This document shows positions 1 through 9,352 of a stretch of 64,000 nt of DNA, in pieces. The position numbers and the translations under genes were made by a program. Under the pieces are notes generated by a model. That model searched no databases. It saw only the letters and a program-made list of their open reading frames with translations, and was not told where the DNA came from. Each line of letters begins with the position of its first letter. Position 1 is the first letter of the stretch. The DNA comes from Candidatus Pseudomonas phytovorans (lineage in GTDB: Bacteria; Pseudomonadota; Gammaproteobacteria; Pseudomonadales; Pseudomonadaceae): NCBI GenBank assembly GCA_029202525.1, contig CP119325.1, positions 2,144,001 to 2,208,000 on the forward strand, written 5' to 3'.

Positions 1-639
1 GCGTTGCGTGCCGCGGAGCTTGAGCAGTTCGCCCGGGTGTTCTTCAGCAAGCCGGGGCGCAGCCGCCTGCATTACGACCTGCATACCGCCATCCGCGGTT
101 CGAAAATCGAGCAATTCGCTTTGTACCCTTATAAAGAGGGGCGCAAGCACTCCCGTCGTGAGCTGGCGCGCCTGGCGGCGGCTGGTATGGAAGCGGTGCT
201 GCTGCAGAGCAAGTCCTCCATCACCTTCAGTGCCTTTACCTATGAGCAGCTGGAGGCCGAAGCCTTCACTCTGGAGCTGGGCAAGGCACGCCCGTTTGGC
301 CAGAACGAGCAGGTCAACCTCGACCGGCTGGAGCAGCGCCTGATCCAGATCATCGAAGGCACCGAGCCAGAGGGAGAAGGCTCGCTGGATGGCCTGCAAC
401 TGTTCAGTGTGTCCCGCGAGATCATCAAGCACAGTGACAGCTTTCACCTGCACCTTCCGGCGGACATCGAGAACTTCTCCGAGCTGAGCAAGGGTTACCT
501 GCTGGCCGAAGACCTGGCCGAGACGCGCTGGGTGGTCGAGGAGGAGGGCACGCGTATTATCTTCCCCAACCCCAAGGTCAGGAACGGGTTACGGGCCGGC
601 ATCCTGATCGTGCCGGATTCGGGGCAGCGGCTGGGCTGA
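1..639 (+). CDS. astE: Succinylglutamate desuccinylase, C-terminal part (partial)
   Basis: This is the 3' part of a gene whose start lies before the window. The open frame runs from base 1 and ends at a TGA at 637-639, giving about 212 residues of a protein usually near 335. AstE is the last enzyme of the arginine succinyltransferase pathway; it hydrolyses N-succinylglutamate to glutamate and succinate in the cytoplasm, using zinc. The zinc-ligand region is largely upstream and not visible. Identification rests on the C-terminal sequence as I recall the family and on position: astE lies just upstream of alaS in other Pseudomonas. Recognisable stretches include YDLHTAIRGSKIEQFALYPY and FPNPKVRNGLRAGI. 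Confidence 0.85.
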   Translation, partial: ALRAAELEQFARVFFSKPGRSRLHYDLHTAIRGSKIEQFALYPYKEGRKHSRRELARLAAAGMEAVLLQSKSSITFSAFTYEQLEAEAFTLELGKARPFGQNEQVNLDRLEQRLIQIIEGTEPEGEGSLDGLQLFSVSREIIKHSDSFHLHLPADIENFSELSKGYLLAEDLAETRWVVEEEGTRIIFPNPKVRNGLRAGILIVPDSGQRLG

Positions 640-835
640 GGCCGCGTGGGTTGCGCGGTTTCGGATCCCATTCATGATGAAAACCTTTTAATTCACCGCC
701 TGTTCCATTTTCCCTCCCCATAGGCGGTAATTGGCTTGCCAGTGGCGAAAGACAGGATTTAGCATCCGGTCATGTCATTTTCGTTTGCATAGCCCGAAAA
801 ACCGTCCAAACGATGGTTTCTATCGTATAAACACA

Positions 836-864
836 CTGCATCGAGATTGCAGGACCGATATAAT
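836..864 (+). promoter_or_regulatory. Candidate sigma-70 promoter of alaS
   Basis: A perfect TATAAT (859-864) lies 67 bases before the alaS ATG. The -35 is weak (CTGCAT at 836-841, 17-base spacer). Transcription would start near 871 and give a leader of about 60 bases. The rest of the 640-931 gap shows no gene. Confidence 0.5.
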
Positions 865-931
865 GCGGCCCTTTGCCGTCGTTTCGTCGACGCGTTTGCC
901 CAACAGGGCCGCCGTTTCCGTGGAAGAACCT

Positions 932-3556
<2,625 letters not shown>

Positions 3557-3559
3557 GAT

Positions 3560-3607
3560 GAAGGGGCCGGCGGTCTAGTCGCCGGCCTCTTCATGTTGGA
3601 TTGTTTT
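3560..3607 (+). terminator. Rho-independent terminator after alaS
   Basis: Two 13-base arms (3560-3572 and 3580-3592) pair with one G-T wobble around a 7-base loop. A T-rich run follows at 3601-3607. It starts four bases after the alaS stop. Confidence 0.75.
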
Positions 3608-3640
3608 TTGGGGCCCTGTATGGGCTGAGGCACCATTGAA

Positions 3641-4876
3641 ATGGCGTTGATCGTACAGAAATTTGGCGGCACCTCTGTCGGTTCCATCGAGCGGATCGAG
3701 CAGGTAGCCGAAAAGGTCAAGAAACACCGTGAAGCGGGCGACGACCTGGTGGTTGTGCTGTCGGCCATGAGCGGTGAAACCAATCGCCTGATCGAGTTGG
3801 CCAAGCAGATTACCGATCAGCCTGTTCCGCGTGAACTGGACGTGATCGTGTCGACCGGTGAGCAGGTCACCATTGCCCTGCTGACCATGGCCTTGATCAA
3901 GCGTGGTGTGCCAGCGGTGTCCTACACCGGCAACCAGGTGCGCATTCTTACCGACAGCTCGCACAACAAAGCGCGCATCCTGCAGATCGACGACCAGAAG
4001 ATTCGCGCCGACCTCAAGGAAGGCCGCGTGGTTGTGGTTGCAGGCTTCCAGGGCGTCGACGAGCACGGCAGCATCACCACCCTGGGCCGTGGCGGCTCCG
4101 ACACCACGGGCGTGGCCCTGGCGGCGGCGCTGAAAGCTGACGAGTGCCAGATCTACACCGACGTCGATGGCGTCTACACCACTGACCCGCGCGTTGTGCC
4201 ACAGGCCCGACGCCTGGAGAAGATCACCTTCGAAGAGATGCTGGAAATGGCCAGCCTTGGGTCCAAGGTGCTGCAGATCCGTTCGGTGGAGTTCGCCGGC
4301 AAGTACAACGTTCCGCTGCGCGTGCTGCACAGCTTCAAGGAGGGTCCGGGTACCCTCATTACCATTGATGAAGAGGAATCCATGGAACAGCCGATCATTT
4401 CCGGTATCGCCTTCAACCGTGATGAAGCCAAGCTGACCATTCGCGGCGTGCCGGACACTCCGGGCGTGGCCTTCAAGATCCTCGGCCCGATCAGCGCTGC
4501 GAACATCGAAGTCGACATGATCGTGCAGAACGTTGCTCACGATAACACCACCGACTTCACCTTCACCGTACACCGCAACGAGTACGAGAACGCGCAACGC
4601 GTGCTGGAAAACACTGCCCGCGAAATCGGTGCCCGTGAAGTGATCGGCGATACCAAGATTGCCAAGGTCTCGATCGTGGGTGTCGGCATGCGTTCGCACG
4701 CCGGTGTTGCCAGCCGCATGTTTGAAGCCCTGGCCAAGGAGACCATCAACATTCAGATGATCTCCACCTCCGAGATCAAGGTTTCGGTCGTGATCGAAGA
4801 GAAGTACCTGGAGCTGGCCGTGCGTGCGCTGCACACCGCGTTCGAGCTCGACGCCCCTGCCCGACAGGGCGAGTAA
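3641..4876 (+). CDS. lysC: Aspartate kinase (lysine/threonine-sensitive type)
   Basis: Aspartokinase phosphorylates aspartate, the first step toward lysine, methionine, threonine and diaminopimelate. The 411-residue product has the amino-acid-kinase N-terminal domain starting with the signature KFGGTSVGS, and two C-terminal ACT domains (from about residue 265) that bind feedback inhibitors. The alaS-lysC-csrA order is the common Pseudomonas arrangement. A second ATG at codon 248 has its own ribosome-binding site, so the gene probably also yields a short regulatory subunit (separate entry). A strong hairpin follows the stop. I am confident of the function. The inhibitor specificity cannot be read from sequence. 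Confidence 0.96.
   Translation: MALIVQKFGGTSVGSIERIEQVAEKVKKHREAGDDLVVVLSAMSGETNRLIELAKQITDQPVPRELDVIVSTGEQVTIALLTMALIKRGVPAVSYTGNQVRILTDSSHNKARILQIDDQKIRADLKEGRVVVVAGFQGVDEHGSITTLGRGGSDTTGVALAAALKADECQIYTDVDGVYTTDPRVVPQARRLEKITFEEMLEMASLGSKVLQIRSVEFAGKYNVPLRVLHSFKEGPGTLITIDEEESMEQPIISGIAFNRDEAKLTIRGVPDTPGVAFKILGPISAANIEVDMIVQNVAHDNTTDFTFTVHRNEYENAQRVLENTAREIGAREVIGDTKIAKVSIVGVGMRSHAGVASRMFEALAKETINIQMISTSEIKVSVVIEEKYLELAVRALHTAFELDAPARQGE
4382..4876 (+). other. lysC: Probable internal start: aspartokinase beta (regulatory) subunit
   Basis: The ATG at 4382 (codon 248, protein start MEQPIISGIAFNRDE) lies in frame within lysC and follows GAAGAGGAATCC, a good Shine-Dalgarno at proper spacing. 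The 164-residue product would hold just the two ACT domains. Alpha2beta2 aspartokinases of Bacillus and Corynebacterium make their beta subunit by exactly this in-frame internal start. Its use here is inferred. Confidence 0.6.
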
Positions 4877-4887
4877 GGCGCTGCCTG

Positions 4888-4920
4888 GAAGGGCGCGGCT
4901 GGTGCCGCGCCCTTCGCGTT
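4888..4920 (+). terminator. Terminator after lysC
   Basis: A perfect 12-base stem (4888-4899 with 4904-4915, GAAGGGCGCGGC arm) with a TGGT loop lies 11 bases after the lysC stop. The following T-run is short (GCGTTTCTG), so termination may be partial. Confidence 0.6.
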
Positions 4921-5044
4921 TCTGCTCGCCGCGCAGGCCCTGTTCTGCCCTGTGCGGCGAGTAACCAAGGCTTGGCCGTCGTCCACGACCACGCCCTGAT
5001 ACCAAAGACTGTTACCCCTGAATGTTTTGCGTAAGGAGAAAGCT

Positions 5045-5233
5045 ATGTTGATTCTGACTCGTCGGTGCGCCGAGAGCCTGATCATTGGAGACGGCGAGAT
5101 CACCGTGACGGTGCTCGGCGTGAAGGGCAACCAGGTGCGTATTGGCGTCAGCGCCCCTAAAGAAGTGGCCGTTCACCGCGAGGAAATCTACCTGCGGATC
5201 AAGAAAGAGAAGGATGAAGAGCCAAGCCTTTAA
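5045..5233 (+). CDS. csrA: CsrA/RsmA carbon storage regulator
   Basis: This is a 62-residue RNA-binding dimer that binds GGA motifs in mRNA leaders, usually repressing translation, and is titrated by RsmY/RsmZ-type small RNAs in Pseudomonas. The sequence starts MLILTRRCAESLIIGDGEI, the conserved beta1-beta2, and keeps the RNA-contact segment VSAPKEVAVHREEI. An in-frame ATG at 5027 is rejected because the strong ribosome-binding site AAGGAGA (5033-5039) sits correctly for 5045. That site itself contains GGA, compatible with autoregulation. The position after lysC and before the tRNA-Ser is the usual Pseudomonas context for rsmA. Confidence 0.97.
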   Translation: MLILTRRCAESLIIGDGEITVTVLGVKGNQVRIGVSAPKEVAVHREEIYLRIKKEKDEEPSL

Positions 5234-5259
5234 TTTTTTTGAAGTTTTTTTCAAAAAAA
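5234..5259 (+). terminator. AT-rich hairpin at the end of csrA
   Basis: TTTTTTTGAA (5234-5243) pairs perfectly with TTCAAAAAAA (5250-5259) directly after the csrA stop. It is T-rich and terminator-like, though the stem lacks a GC core, so it would be weak. Confidence 0.45.
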
Positions 5260-5262
5260 GGG

Positions 5263-5291
5263 TTGCAAAGGTGAAAGAGGTTCTTTAATAT
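5263..5291 (+). promoter_or_regulatory. Promoter of tRNA-Ser(GCT)
   Basis: TTGCAA (5263-5268), a 17-base spacer and TAATAT (5286-5291) lie 15 bases before the tRNA. The layout is that of a strong sigma-70 stable-RNA promoter. Confidence 0.7.
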
Positions 5292-5305
5292 TCGCCTCGT
5301 GTTGC

Positions 5306-5396
5306 GGTGAGGTGGCCGAGTGGCCGAAGGCGCTCCCCTGCTAAGGGAGTATACCTCATAAGGGTATCGGGGGTTCGAATCCCCCCTTCACCGCCA
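5306..5396 (+). tRNA. tRNA-Ser (anticodon GCT)
   Basis: A 91-base class II tRNA with acceptor GGTGAGG pairing CTTCACC, a D-arm GGCCGAGTGG, the anticodon loop CTGCTAA (GCT, reads AGC/AGT), a long variable arm, the T-loop GGTTCGAAT and an encoded CCA. Confidence 0.95.
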
Positions 5397-5460
5397 TTAT
5401 TTGCGTAGGGCGCTGTAAACGGTAGGAATGCTAAGTAGTTGATTTTAAACGAAAACGTTC

Positions 5461-5488
5461 TTGCAAAAATGTTTCAGCGACCTATAAT
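5461..5488 (+). promoter_or_regulatory. Promoter of the tRNA-Arg array
   Basis: TTGCAA (5461-5466), a 16-base spacer and a perfect TATAAT (5483-5488) end 14 bases before the first tRNA-Arg. No promoter of this quality is visible in the later spacers, so the three genes are probably one transcript. Confidence 0.75.
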
Positions 5489-5502
5489 GCGCGGCAAGAC
5501 AC

Positions 5503-5579
5503 GGACTCATAGCTCAGCTGGATAGAGTACTCGGCTACGAACCGAGCGGTCGCAGGTTCGAATCCTGCTGAGTCCGCCA
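5503..5579 (+). tRNA. tRNA-Arg (anticodon ACG), copy 1
   Basis: A 77-base tRNA with acceptor GGACTCA/TGAGTCC, the anticodon loop CTACGAA (ACG, normally edited to ICG to read CGU/CGC/CGA), TTCGAAT in the T-loop and an encoded CCA. Confidence 0.96.
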
Positions 5580-5650
5580 CTTTTGAAGTGGCTTTGTTTG
5601 CAAGGCTGCTTCAATCAACCAGCGGTATCTGGTTTAAAACTGCCAATCGC

Positions 5651-5727
5651 GGACTCATAGCTCAGCTGGATAGAGTACTCGGCTACGAACCGAGCGGTCG
5701 CAGGTTCGAATCCTGCTGAGTCCGCCA
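5651..5727 (+). tRNA. tRNA-Arg (anticodon ACG), copy 2
   Basis: Identical to copy 1 over all 77 bases. The 71-base spacer before it closely resembles the spacer after it, so the unit was duplicated together with its spacer. Confidence 0.96.
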
Positions 5728-5801
5728 CTTTCTTGAAGTGGCTCTGCTTGCAAAGCTGCTTCAGTCAACCAGCGGTAATCTGGTTTAAAACTGCCATTCG
5801 C

Positions 5802-5878
5802 GGACTCATAGCTCAGCTGGATAGAGTACTCGGCTACGAACCGAGCGGTCGCAGGTTCGAATCCTGCTGAGTCCGCCA
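5802..5878 (+). tRNA. tRNA-Arg (anticodon ACG), copy 3
   Basis: Identical to copies 1 and 2. It is the last of the array and is followed 12 bases later by a strong terminator. Confidence 0.96.
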
Positions 5879-5890
5879 TACCCCATCAAG

Positions 5891-5923
5891 AAGCCCGCTC
5901 AATTGAGCGGGCTTTTTGTTTTT
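5891..5923 (+). terminator. Terminator of the tRNA-Arg array
   Basis: AAGCCCGCTC (5891-5900), AATT loop, GAGCGGGCTT (5905-5914), then a run rich in T to 5923. A textbook intrinsic terminator. Confidence 0.9.
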
Positions 5924-6278
5924 CTGCGCCAATGAATTGTTGGTCATGTCGATCTACGCTCTTCTGTAATGATTGTGCTGTAGCTTGGCCGCGCCGCTGA
6001 GCGAACGCACAATCAATTGTGCTTTCCCATCCCTGGCAACCGTCGCACTGATAGCTTCGAGCGTTGTCCTAGCTTTATCGCGCAAACGATTGTTATGGCC
6101 AAAAATTTAAGCGATCTGACAGCTTTAGCAGTGTATGATTGCGCCCGTCAGCCCCGCCGGGGCTTGTGGAAAACCACCATGGACTTACCCAGTAGTTACT
6201 CGCTAGCAACATTCATACAGAAAGATCTGACCGATTGATTCTCCCGGCGTGCTCCGCTGCTGGGAGTGGAGTTCGCCT
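5924..6278 (+). promoter_or_regulatory. Leader region of mgtE with dyads and a hairpin next to the ribosome-binding site
   Basis: This 355-base gap has no convincing gene; the only sizeable frame (6017-6238) looks spurious. It holds a perfect dyad GCACAAT-CA-ATTGTGC (6007-6022) with a third ATTGTGC copy at 5972-5978, a small AGCCCC/GGGGCT hairpin (6150-6164), and a stem CTCCCGGC/GCTGGGAG (6241-6248 with 6259-6266, one wobble) ending one base before the GGAG ribosome-binding site of mgtE. Mg-responsive leaders are known in other bacteria, but this does not match the M-box consensus by eye. Any control role is inference. Confidence 0.35.
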
Positions 6279-7721
6279 ATGACTGAAGTAGAAGTAAAAA
6301 AAGCGCAAGACAGCCTGCAGGATCGCCTGGCCCAGGTGGTCGAACTGCTGCAACGCCAGCGCGTGGTCGAAGACCTCACGCACCGCCAGGAAGGCGCGCA
6401 CAACGACCTGGTGGAAAACCTGGTCCACCGCCAGAATCTCGTCGAACTGCAACGCAAGCTCGATGACCTGCACCCCGCCGACATCGCCTACATCCTCGAA
6501 GCCTTGCCCCTGGTAGACCGCTTGACGGTCTGGCAGCTGGTGCGCTCGGATCGCGATGGCGACATTCTGCTTGAAGTATCCGACTCGGTACGCCAATCGC
6601 TGATCGCCGACATGGACGATCACGAGCTGCTGGCTGCCGCCAAGGAAATGGACGCCGACGAGCTGGCCGACCTGGCCCCTGAGCTGCCGCGCGACGTTGT
6701 TCACGAGTTGATGGAAACCCTCGATGGCCAGCAACGCGAGCGTGTGCGCTCGGCGCTGAGCTACGACGAGGAGCAGGTCGGCGCGCTGATGGACTTCGAG
6801 ATGGTCACCATCCGCGAAGATGTCAGCCTGGAAGTGGTACTGCGCTACCTGCGCCGCCTGAAAGAGCTGCCCAACCACACCGACAAACTGTTCGTGGTCG
6901 ATTACGACGGCATCCTCAAAGGCGTGTTGCCGATCAAGCGCCTGCTGGTCAACGACCCGGAGAAGAAGGTAGCCGAGGTCATGGCGACTGACCCTGTGTC
7001 CTTCCAGCCCGAGGAAGATGCCTATGATGCGGCGCTGGCGTTCGAGCGTTATGACCTGGTATCGGCACCGGTAGTAGACAAGGGCGGGCGCCTGATTGGC
7101 CGTTTGACCATTGACGAAATGGTCGACCTGATCCGTGAGGAGAGCGAGAGCGAAGTCCTCAACATGGCAGGTCTGCGTGAAGAGGAAGATATCTTTGCCT
7201 CGGTGTGGCGCTCGTTGCGTAACCGTTGGGCATGGCTGGCGATCAATCTGATTACCGCCTTTGTGGCTTCGCGTGTGATCGGGCTGTTCGAAGGTTCGAT
7301 TGAAAAGCTGGTGGCGTTGGCTGCGTTGATGCCGATTGTTGCGGGTATTGGTGGCAACTCGGGTAACCAGACCATCACCATGATCGTCCGCGCCATGGCG
7401 CTGGACCAGGTGTCGCCGGGTAATACCAGCCGCCTGATGCGCAAGGAGTTGGCGGTATCGCTGATCAACGGCCTGGTTTGGGGCGGAGTGATTGGTGCGG
7501 TGGCTTTCTGGCTTTATGGCAGCTGGTCACTGGGTGTGGTGATGACCGCGGCGATGACCTTGAACCTTTTGCTGGCGGCGTTGATGGGTGTGCTTATCCC
7601 GATGACCCTGGCCCGCCTGGGGCGCGACCCGGCGATGGGGGCGAGCGTGATGATCACTGCCGTGACCGACAGTGGCGGCTTCTTCATCTTCTTGGGCTTG
7701 GCTACGGTGTTCCTTCTCTAA
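6279..7721 (+). CDS. mgtE: MgtE-family magnesium transporter
   Basis: A 480-residue inner-membrane Mg2+ channel. In order: a cytoplasmic acidic MgtE-N domain (to about residue 130, with repeats of the type LADLAPELPRDVVHELMETL), a CBS pair (about 140-270; VMATDPVSFQPEED and LIGRLTIDEMVDLI) that senses intracellular Mg2+, and five membrane segments from about residue 310. The pore signature AGIGGNSGNQ is intact. The start MTEVEVKKAQDS is chosen over an upstream TTG because GGAG at 6268-6271 is seven bases before the ATG at 6279. A REP element and a bidirectional terminator follow. Confidence 0.93.
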   Translation: MTEVEVKKAQDSLQDRLAQVVELLQRQRVVEDLTHRQEGAHNDLVENLVHRQNLVELQRKLDDLHPADIAYILEALPLVDRLTVWQLVRSDRDGDILLEVSDSVRQSLIADMDDHELLAAAKEMDADELADLAPELPRDVVHELMETLDGQQRERVRSALSYDEEQVGALMDFEMVTIREDVSLEVVLRYLRRLKELPNHTDKLFVVDYDGILKGVLPIKRLLVNDPEKKVAEVMATDPVSFQPEEDAYDAALAFERYDLVSAPVVDKGGRLIGRLTIDEMVDLIREESESEVLNMAGLREEEDIFASVWRSLRNRWAWLAINLITAFVASRVIGLFEGSIEKLVALAALMPIVAGIGGNSGNQTITMIVRAMALDQVSPGNTSRLMRKELAVSLINGLVWGGVIGAVAFWLYGSWSLGVVMTAAMTLNLLLAALMGVLIPMTLARLGRDPAMGASVMITAVTDSGGFFIFLGLATVFLL

Positions 7722-7739
7722 GCCCATACACAATCTCAG

Positions 7740-7823
7740 TGGGAGCGGGTTTACCCGCGAAGAATGCAACGCGGTACATGGCACCGGCATAGCCGGTGTT
7801 CGCGGGTAAACCCGCTCCCACAG
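7740..7823. repeat. REP pair (head-to-head)
   Basis: Two inverted copies of the P. putida-type REP core (GGGAGCGGGTTTACCCGC and its complement) flank an internal hairpin GGCACCGGC/GCCGGTGTT. It is extragenic, between mgtE and amrZ. Confidence 0.85.
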
Positions 7824-7853
7824 AGGCCTGCGTTTGCTTCAGATAGCCGCCCA

Positions 7854-7885
7854 CAAAAAAGCCAGCTTACGCTGGCTTTTTCATG
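7854..7885. terminator. Bidirectional terminator between mgtE and amrZ
   Basis: AAAAAAGCCAGC, TTAC loop, GCTGGCTTTTT. An A-run on one side and a T-run on the other allow it to stop mgtE on the plus strand and amrZ on the minus strand. Confidence 0.85.
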
Positions 7886-7898
7886 TTCACTGCAGACC

Positions 7899-8225
7899 TC
7901 AGGAAGCGTCGGCGGCCATTTCCACATCGTGAGCGATGAGGGCGACCAGGGCGTTCTGCTGGCGGTGGGACAGTTGGCGGAAGCGTTGTAGCAACTCGCG
8001 CTCATGGAGGGATAGCTCAGGGCTGTCCAGGCGCATGCTCAGCTCGTCACCCAACGCACCTTCCTGGATAAGGCTCTGTTCCAGGCGCGCGATGATTTCA
8101 GAGTTCATGCTGCGGTGATGGTTGCGCGCTACCTCGGCAATGCGCTCACGCATCCCGTCTGGCAGGCGTACGACAAATTTGTCAGCGGTGCGGCTCGAAT
8201 AAATAGCCTGTTTCAATGGGCGCAT
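7899..8225 (-). CDS. amrZ: AmrZ ribbon-helix-helix transcription factor
   Basis: A 108-residue DNA-binding protein of the Arc/MetJ ribbon-helix-helix class. The beta-strand SSRTADKFVVRLPDGMRERI and helix HHRSMNSEIIARLEQSL are, from memory, nearly those of P. aeruginosa AmrZ (AlgZ), which has the same length. In Pseudomonas AmrZ controls alginate, motility (repressing fleQ in some species), cyclic-di-GMP enzymes and its own gene. A flagellar cluster lies 19 kb away in this window. The start follows the conserved N-terminus MRPLKQA, yet no Shine-Dalgarno precedes it (bases 8226-8240 read AATTTAT-like on the coding strand). It shares a terminator with mgtE. Confidence 0.92.
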   Translation of the reverse strand: MRPLKQAIYSSRTADKFVVRLPDGMRERIAEVARNHHRSMNSEIIARLEQSLIQEGALGDELSMRLDSPELSLHERELLQRFRQLSHRQQNALVALIAHDVEMAADAS

Positions 8226-8570
8226 ATAAATTGACCAGATTTTGGTTCAGGGGAAGCGGTTCTCAAATTGGCCGCACGGGATGGAAATACGACCGTGGCG
8301 ACGACAAAATGTTCAACCGTCATTAAAAAATGGATGCTCATCTTGCCTTATGGTCGCCGTTTCCTTGGCGTCAATTCTGTGACAAATAGTGAGCCGGATA
8401 AAGGCTTTCTGCCAGTACCAATTATCAGAAATGAGCACTGGTTTGAAAAGTTTTACATGATCCGACTTGCCTAACCGTCAGACTTTTGCCGTCAAAAACT
8501 GGTAAAACGCAGCAAAAGACCAAGAAAACACCTAAAATGCGGCGGTTTCCCTTCATAGAGCATAGTGGCT
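8226..8570. promoter_or_regulatory. Intergenic region between amrZ and phnN (divergent promoters)
   Basis: A 345-base, relatively AT-rich gap between divergent genes. Toward amrZ (minus strand) there is an AlgU-like pair, GAACCG (8262-8257) and TCTGG (8239-8235), 17 bases apart, but it would start transcription only a few bases before the ATG. Toward phnN a TAAAAT (8533-8538) is a possible -10 with a poor -35. A 68-codon frame at 8268-8474 has no homology I recognise and no ribosome-binding site. Confidence 0.35.
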
Positions 8571-9164
8571 ATGCAACATGACGCAAGCAACCGTCGATCA
8601 GGGAAAGGCCGGTTGATATTTCTGGTAGGACCGTCGGGTTCGGGGAAAGATTCCCTGATCGACGCATCACGTGAGCGGCTGGCGGCTGCGGGGGTAGAAA
8701 TTGCCCGACGCGTCATCACCCGTTCGGCCGAATCCAAGGGCGAAGCCGCCCATGGCGTCATGCCCGAGCAGTTCGAGACCCTGCGTGCCCAAGGCGCATT
8801 CGCCATGCACTGGCGGGCCAACGGCCTGGACTATGGCATTCCACTGCAGGTAGACGAGTGGCTGGCGGCGGGCAGGGCAGTGCTGGTGAATGGGTCGCGG
8901 GCCTACCTGGCCGAAGCGCGCCAGCGTTACCCGGACCTGTTGGCGGTGCTGGTCGAGGTCAAGCCCGAGGTGCTGCGCCAGCGCTTGCTGGCACGAGGCC
9001 GCGAAACCGTCGAGGAAGTCGAGCAGCGCCTGGCTCGCAGCGTCCGTTTGCAGGCACTTCCTGATCCATCGGTGCATGTGCTGGACAACTCCACAACCCT
9101 GGAGGCCGCGGTTGCAGCCCTGTTCAGGCTGCTTCGCAACGAAGGTGTGCTGCCACAGGTGTAG
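8571..9164 (+). CDS. phnN: Ribose 1,5-bisphosphate phosphokinase PhnN
   Basis: PhnN phosphorylates ribose 1,5-bisphosphate to PRPP, the last step that recycles the sugar left by C-P lyase. The 197-residue product is a guanylate-kinase-like P-loop protein with Walker A GPSGSGKDSL near residue 20 and a conserved start RLIFLVGPSG. A GTG at 8565 gives two more residues; the ATG at 8571 has better spacing from AGAG (8557-8560). Other phn genes are not adjacent here, so it is an orphan and may serve another source of ribose bisphosphate. Confidence 0.88.
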   Translation: MQHDASNRRSGKGRLIFLVGPSGSGKDSLIDASRERLAAAGVEIARRVITRSAESKGEAAHGVMPEQFETLRAQGAFAMHWRANGLDYGIPLQVDEWLAAGRAVLVNGSRAYLAEARQRYPDLLAVLVEVKPEVLRQRLLARGRETVEEVEQRLARSVRLQALPDPSVHVLDNSTTLEAAVAALFRLLRNEGVLPQV

Positions 9165-9214
9165 CAGTGCCAGAAAAGGATTACGCGAAAAAGCCCGGCA
9201 GGTGCATGACAAAT

Positions 9215-9240
9215 GCCAGCATGCTGGTTAACATGCTGGC
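9215..9240. repeat. Perfect dyad upstream of tRNA-Arg(CCT)
   Basis: GCCAGCATG (9215-9223) and CATGCTGGC (9232-9240) with an 8-base spacer. The left half is itself within a palindrome CCAGCATGCTGG. There is no T-run, so it looks more like an operator or structural element than a terminator. Confidence 0.5.
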
Positions 9241-9275
9241 CGTCCCGCTGTGCAGCGCTCGCTGCCGGTCGTAGC

Positions 9276-9352
9276 GTCTCAGTAGCTCAATTGGATAGAG
9301 CATCCCCCTCCTAAGGGGAAGGTTGCAGGTTCAATTCCTGCCTGGGACGCCA
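9276..9352 (+). tRNA. tRNA-Arg (anticodon CCT)
   Basis: A 77-base tRNA with acceptor GTCTCAG/CTGGGAC (one G-T pair), the anticodon loop CTCCTAA (CCT, reads AGG), GGTTCAATT in the T-loop and an encoded CCA. Its last 22 bases overlap the 3' end of the convergent permease gene. tRNA-Arg(CCT) 3' ends are common integrase targets, but no integrase is visible here. Confidence 0.94.

Noticed and set aside
5655..5879. 74-codon minus-strand frame over the tRNA-Arg array
   Set aside because: It reads through tRNA genes and gives the familiar false product with GFEPATARFVAEY.
6017..6238. 73-codon plus-strand frame before mgtE
   Set aside because: No ribosome-binding site, no recognisable motif, and it covers dyads better explained as a leader.
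5924..6278. M-box Mg2+ riboswitch upstream of mgtE
   Set aside because: The conserved M-box segments are not recognisable; only simple dyads and a hairpin are visible.
8268..8474. 68-codon frame between amrZ and phnN
   Set aside because: No Shine-Dalgarno and no homology I recognise; the region is AT-rich intergenic sequence.
9276..9352. Active attachment site with an integrated element at tRNA-Arg(CCT)
   Set aside because: No integrase, no direct repeat of the tRNA 3' end and no foreign gene block in the adjoining sequence.
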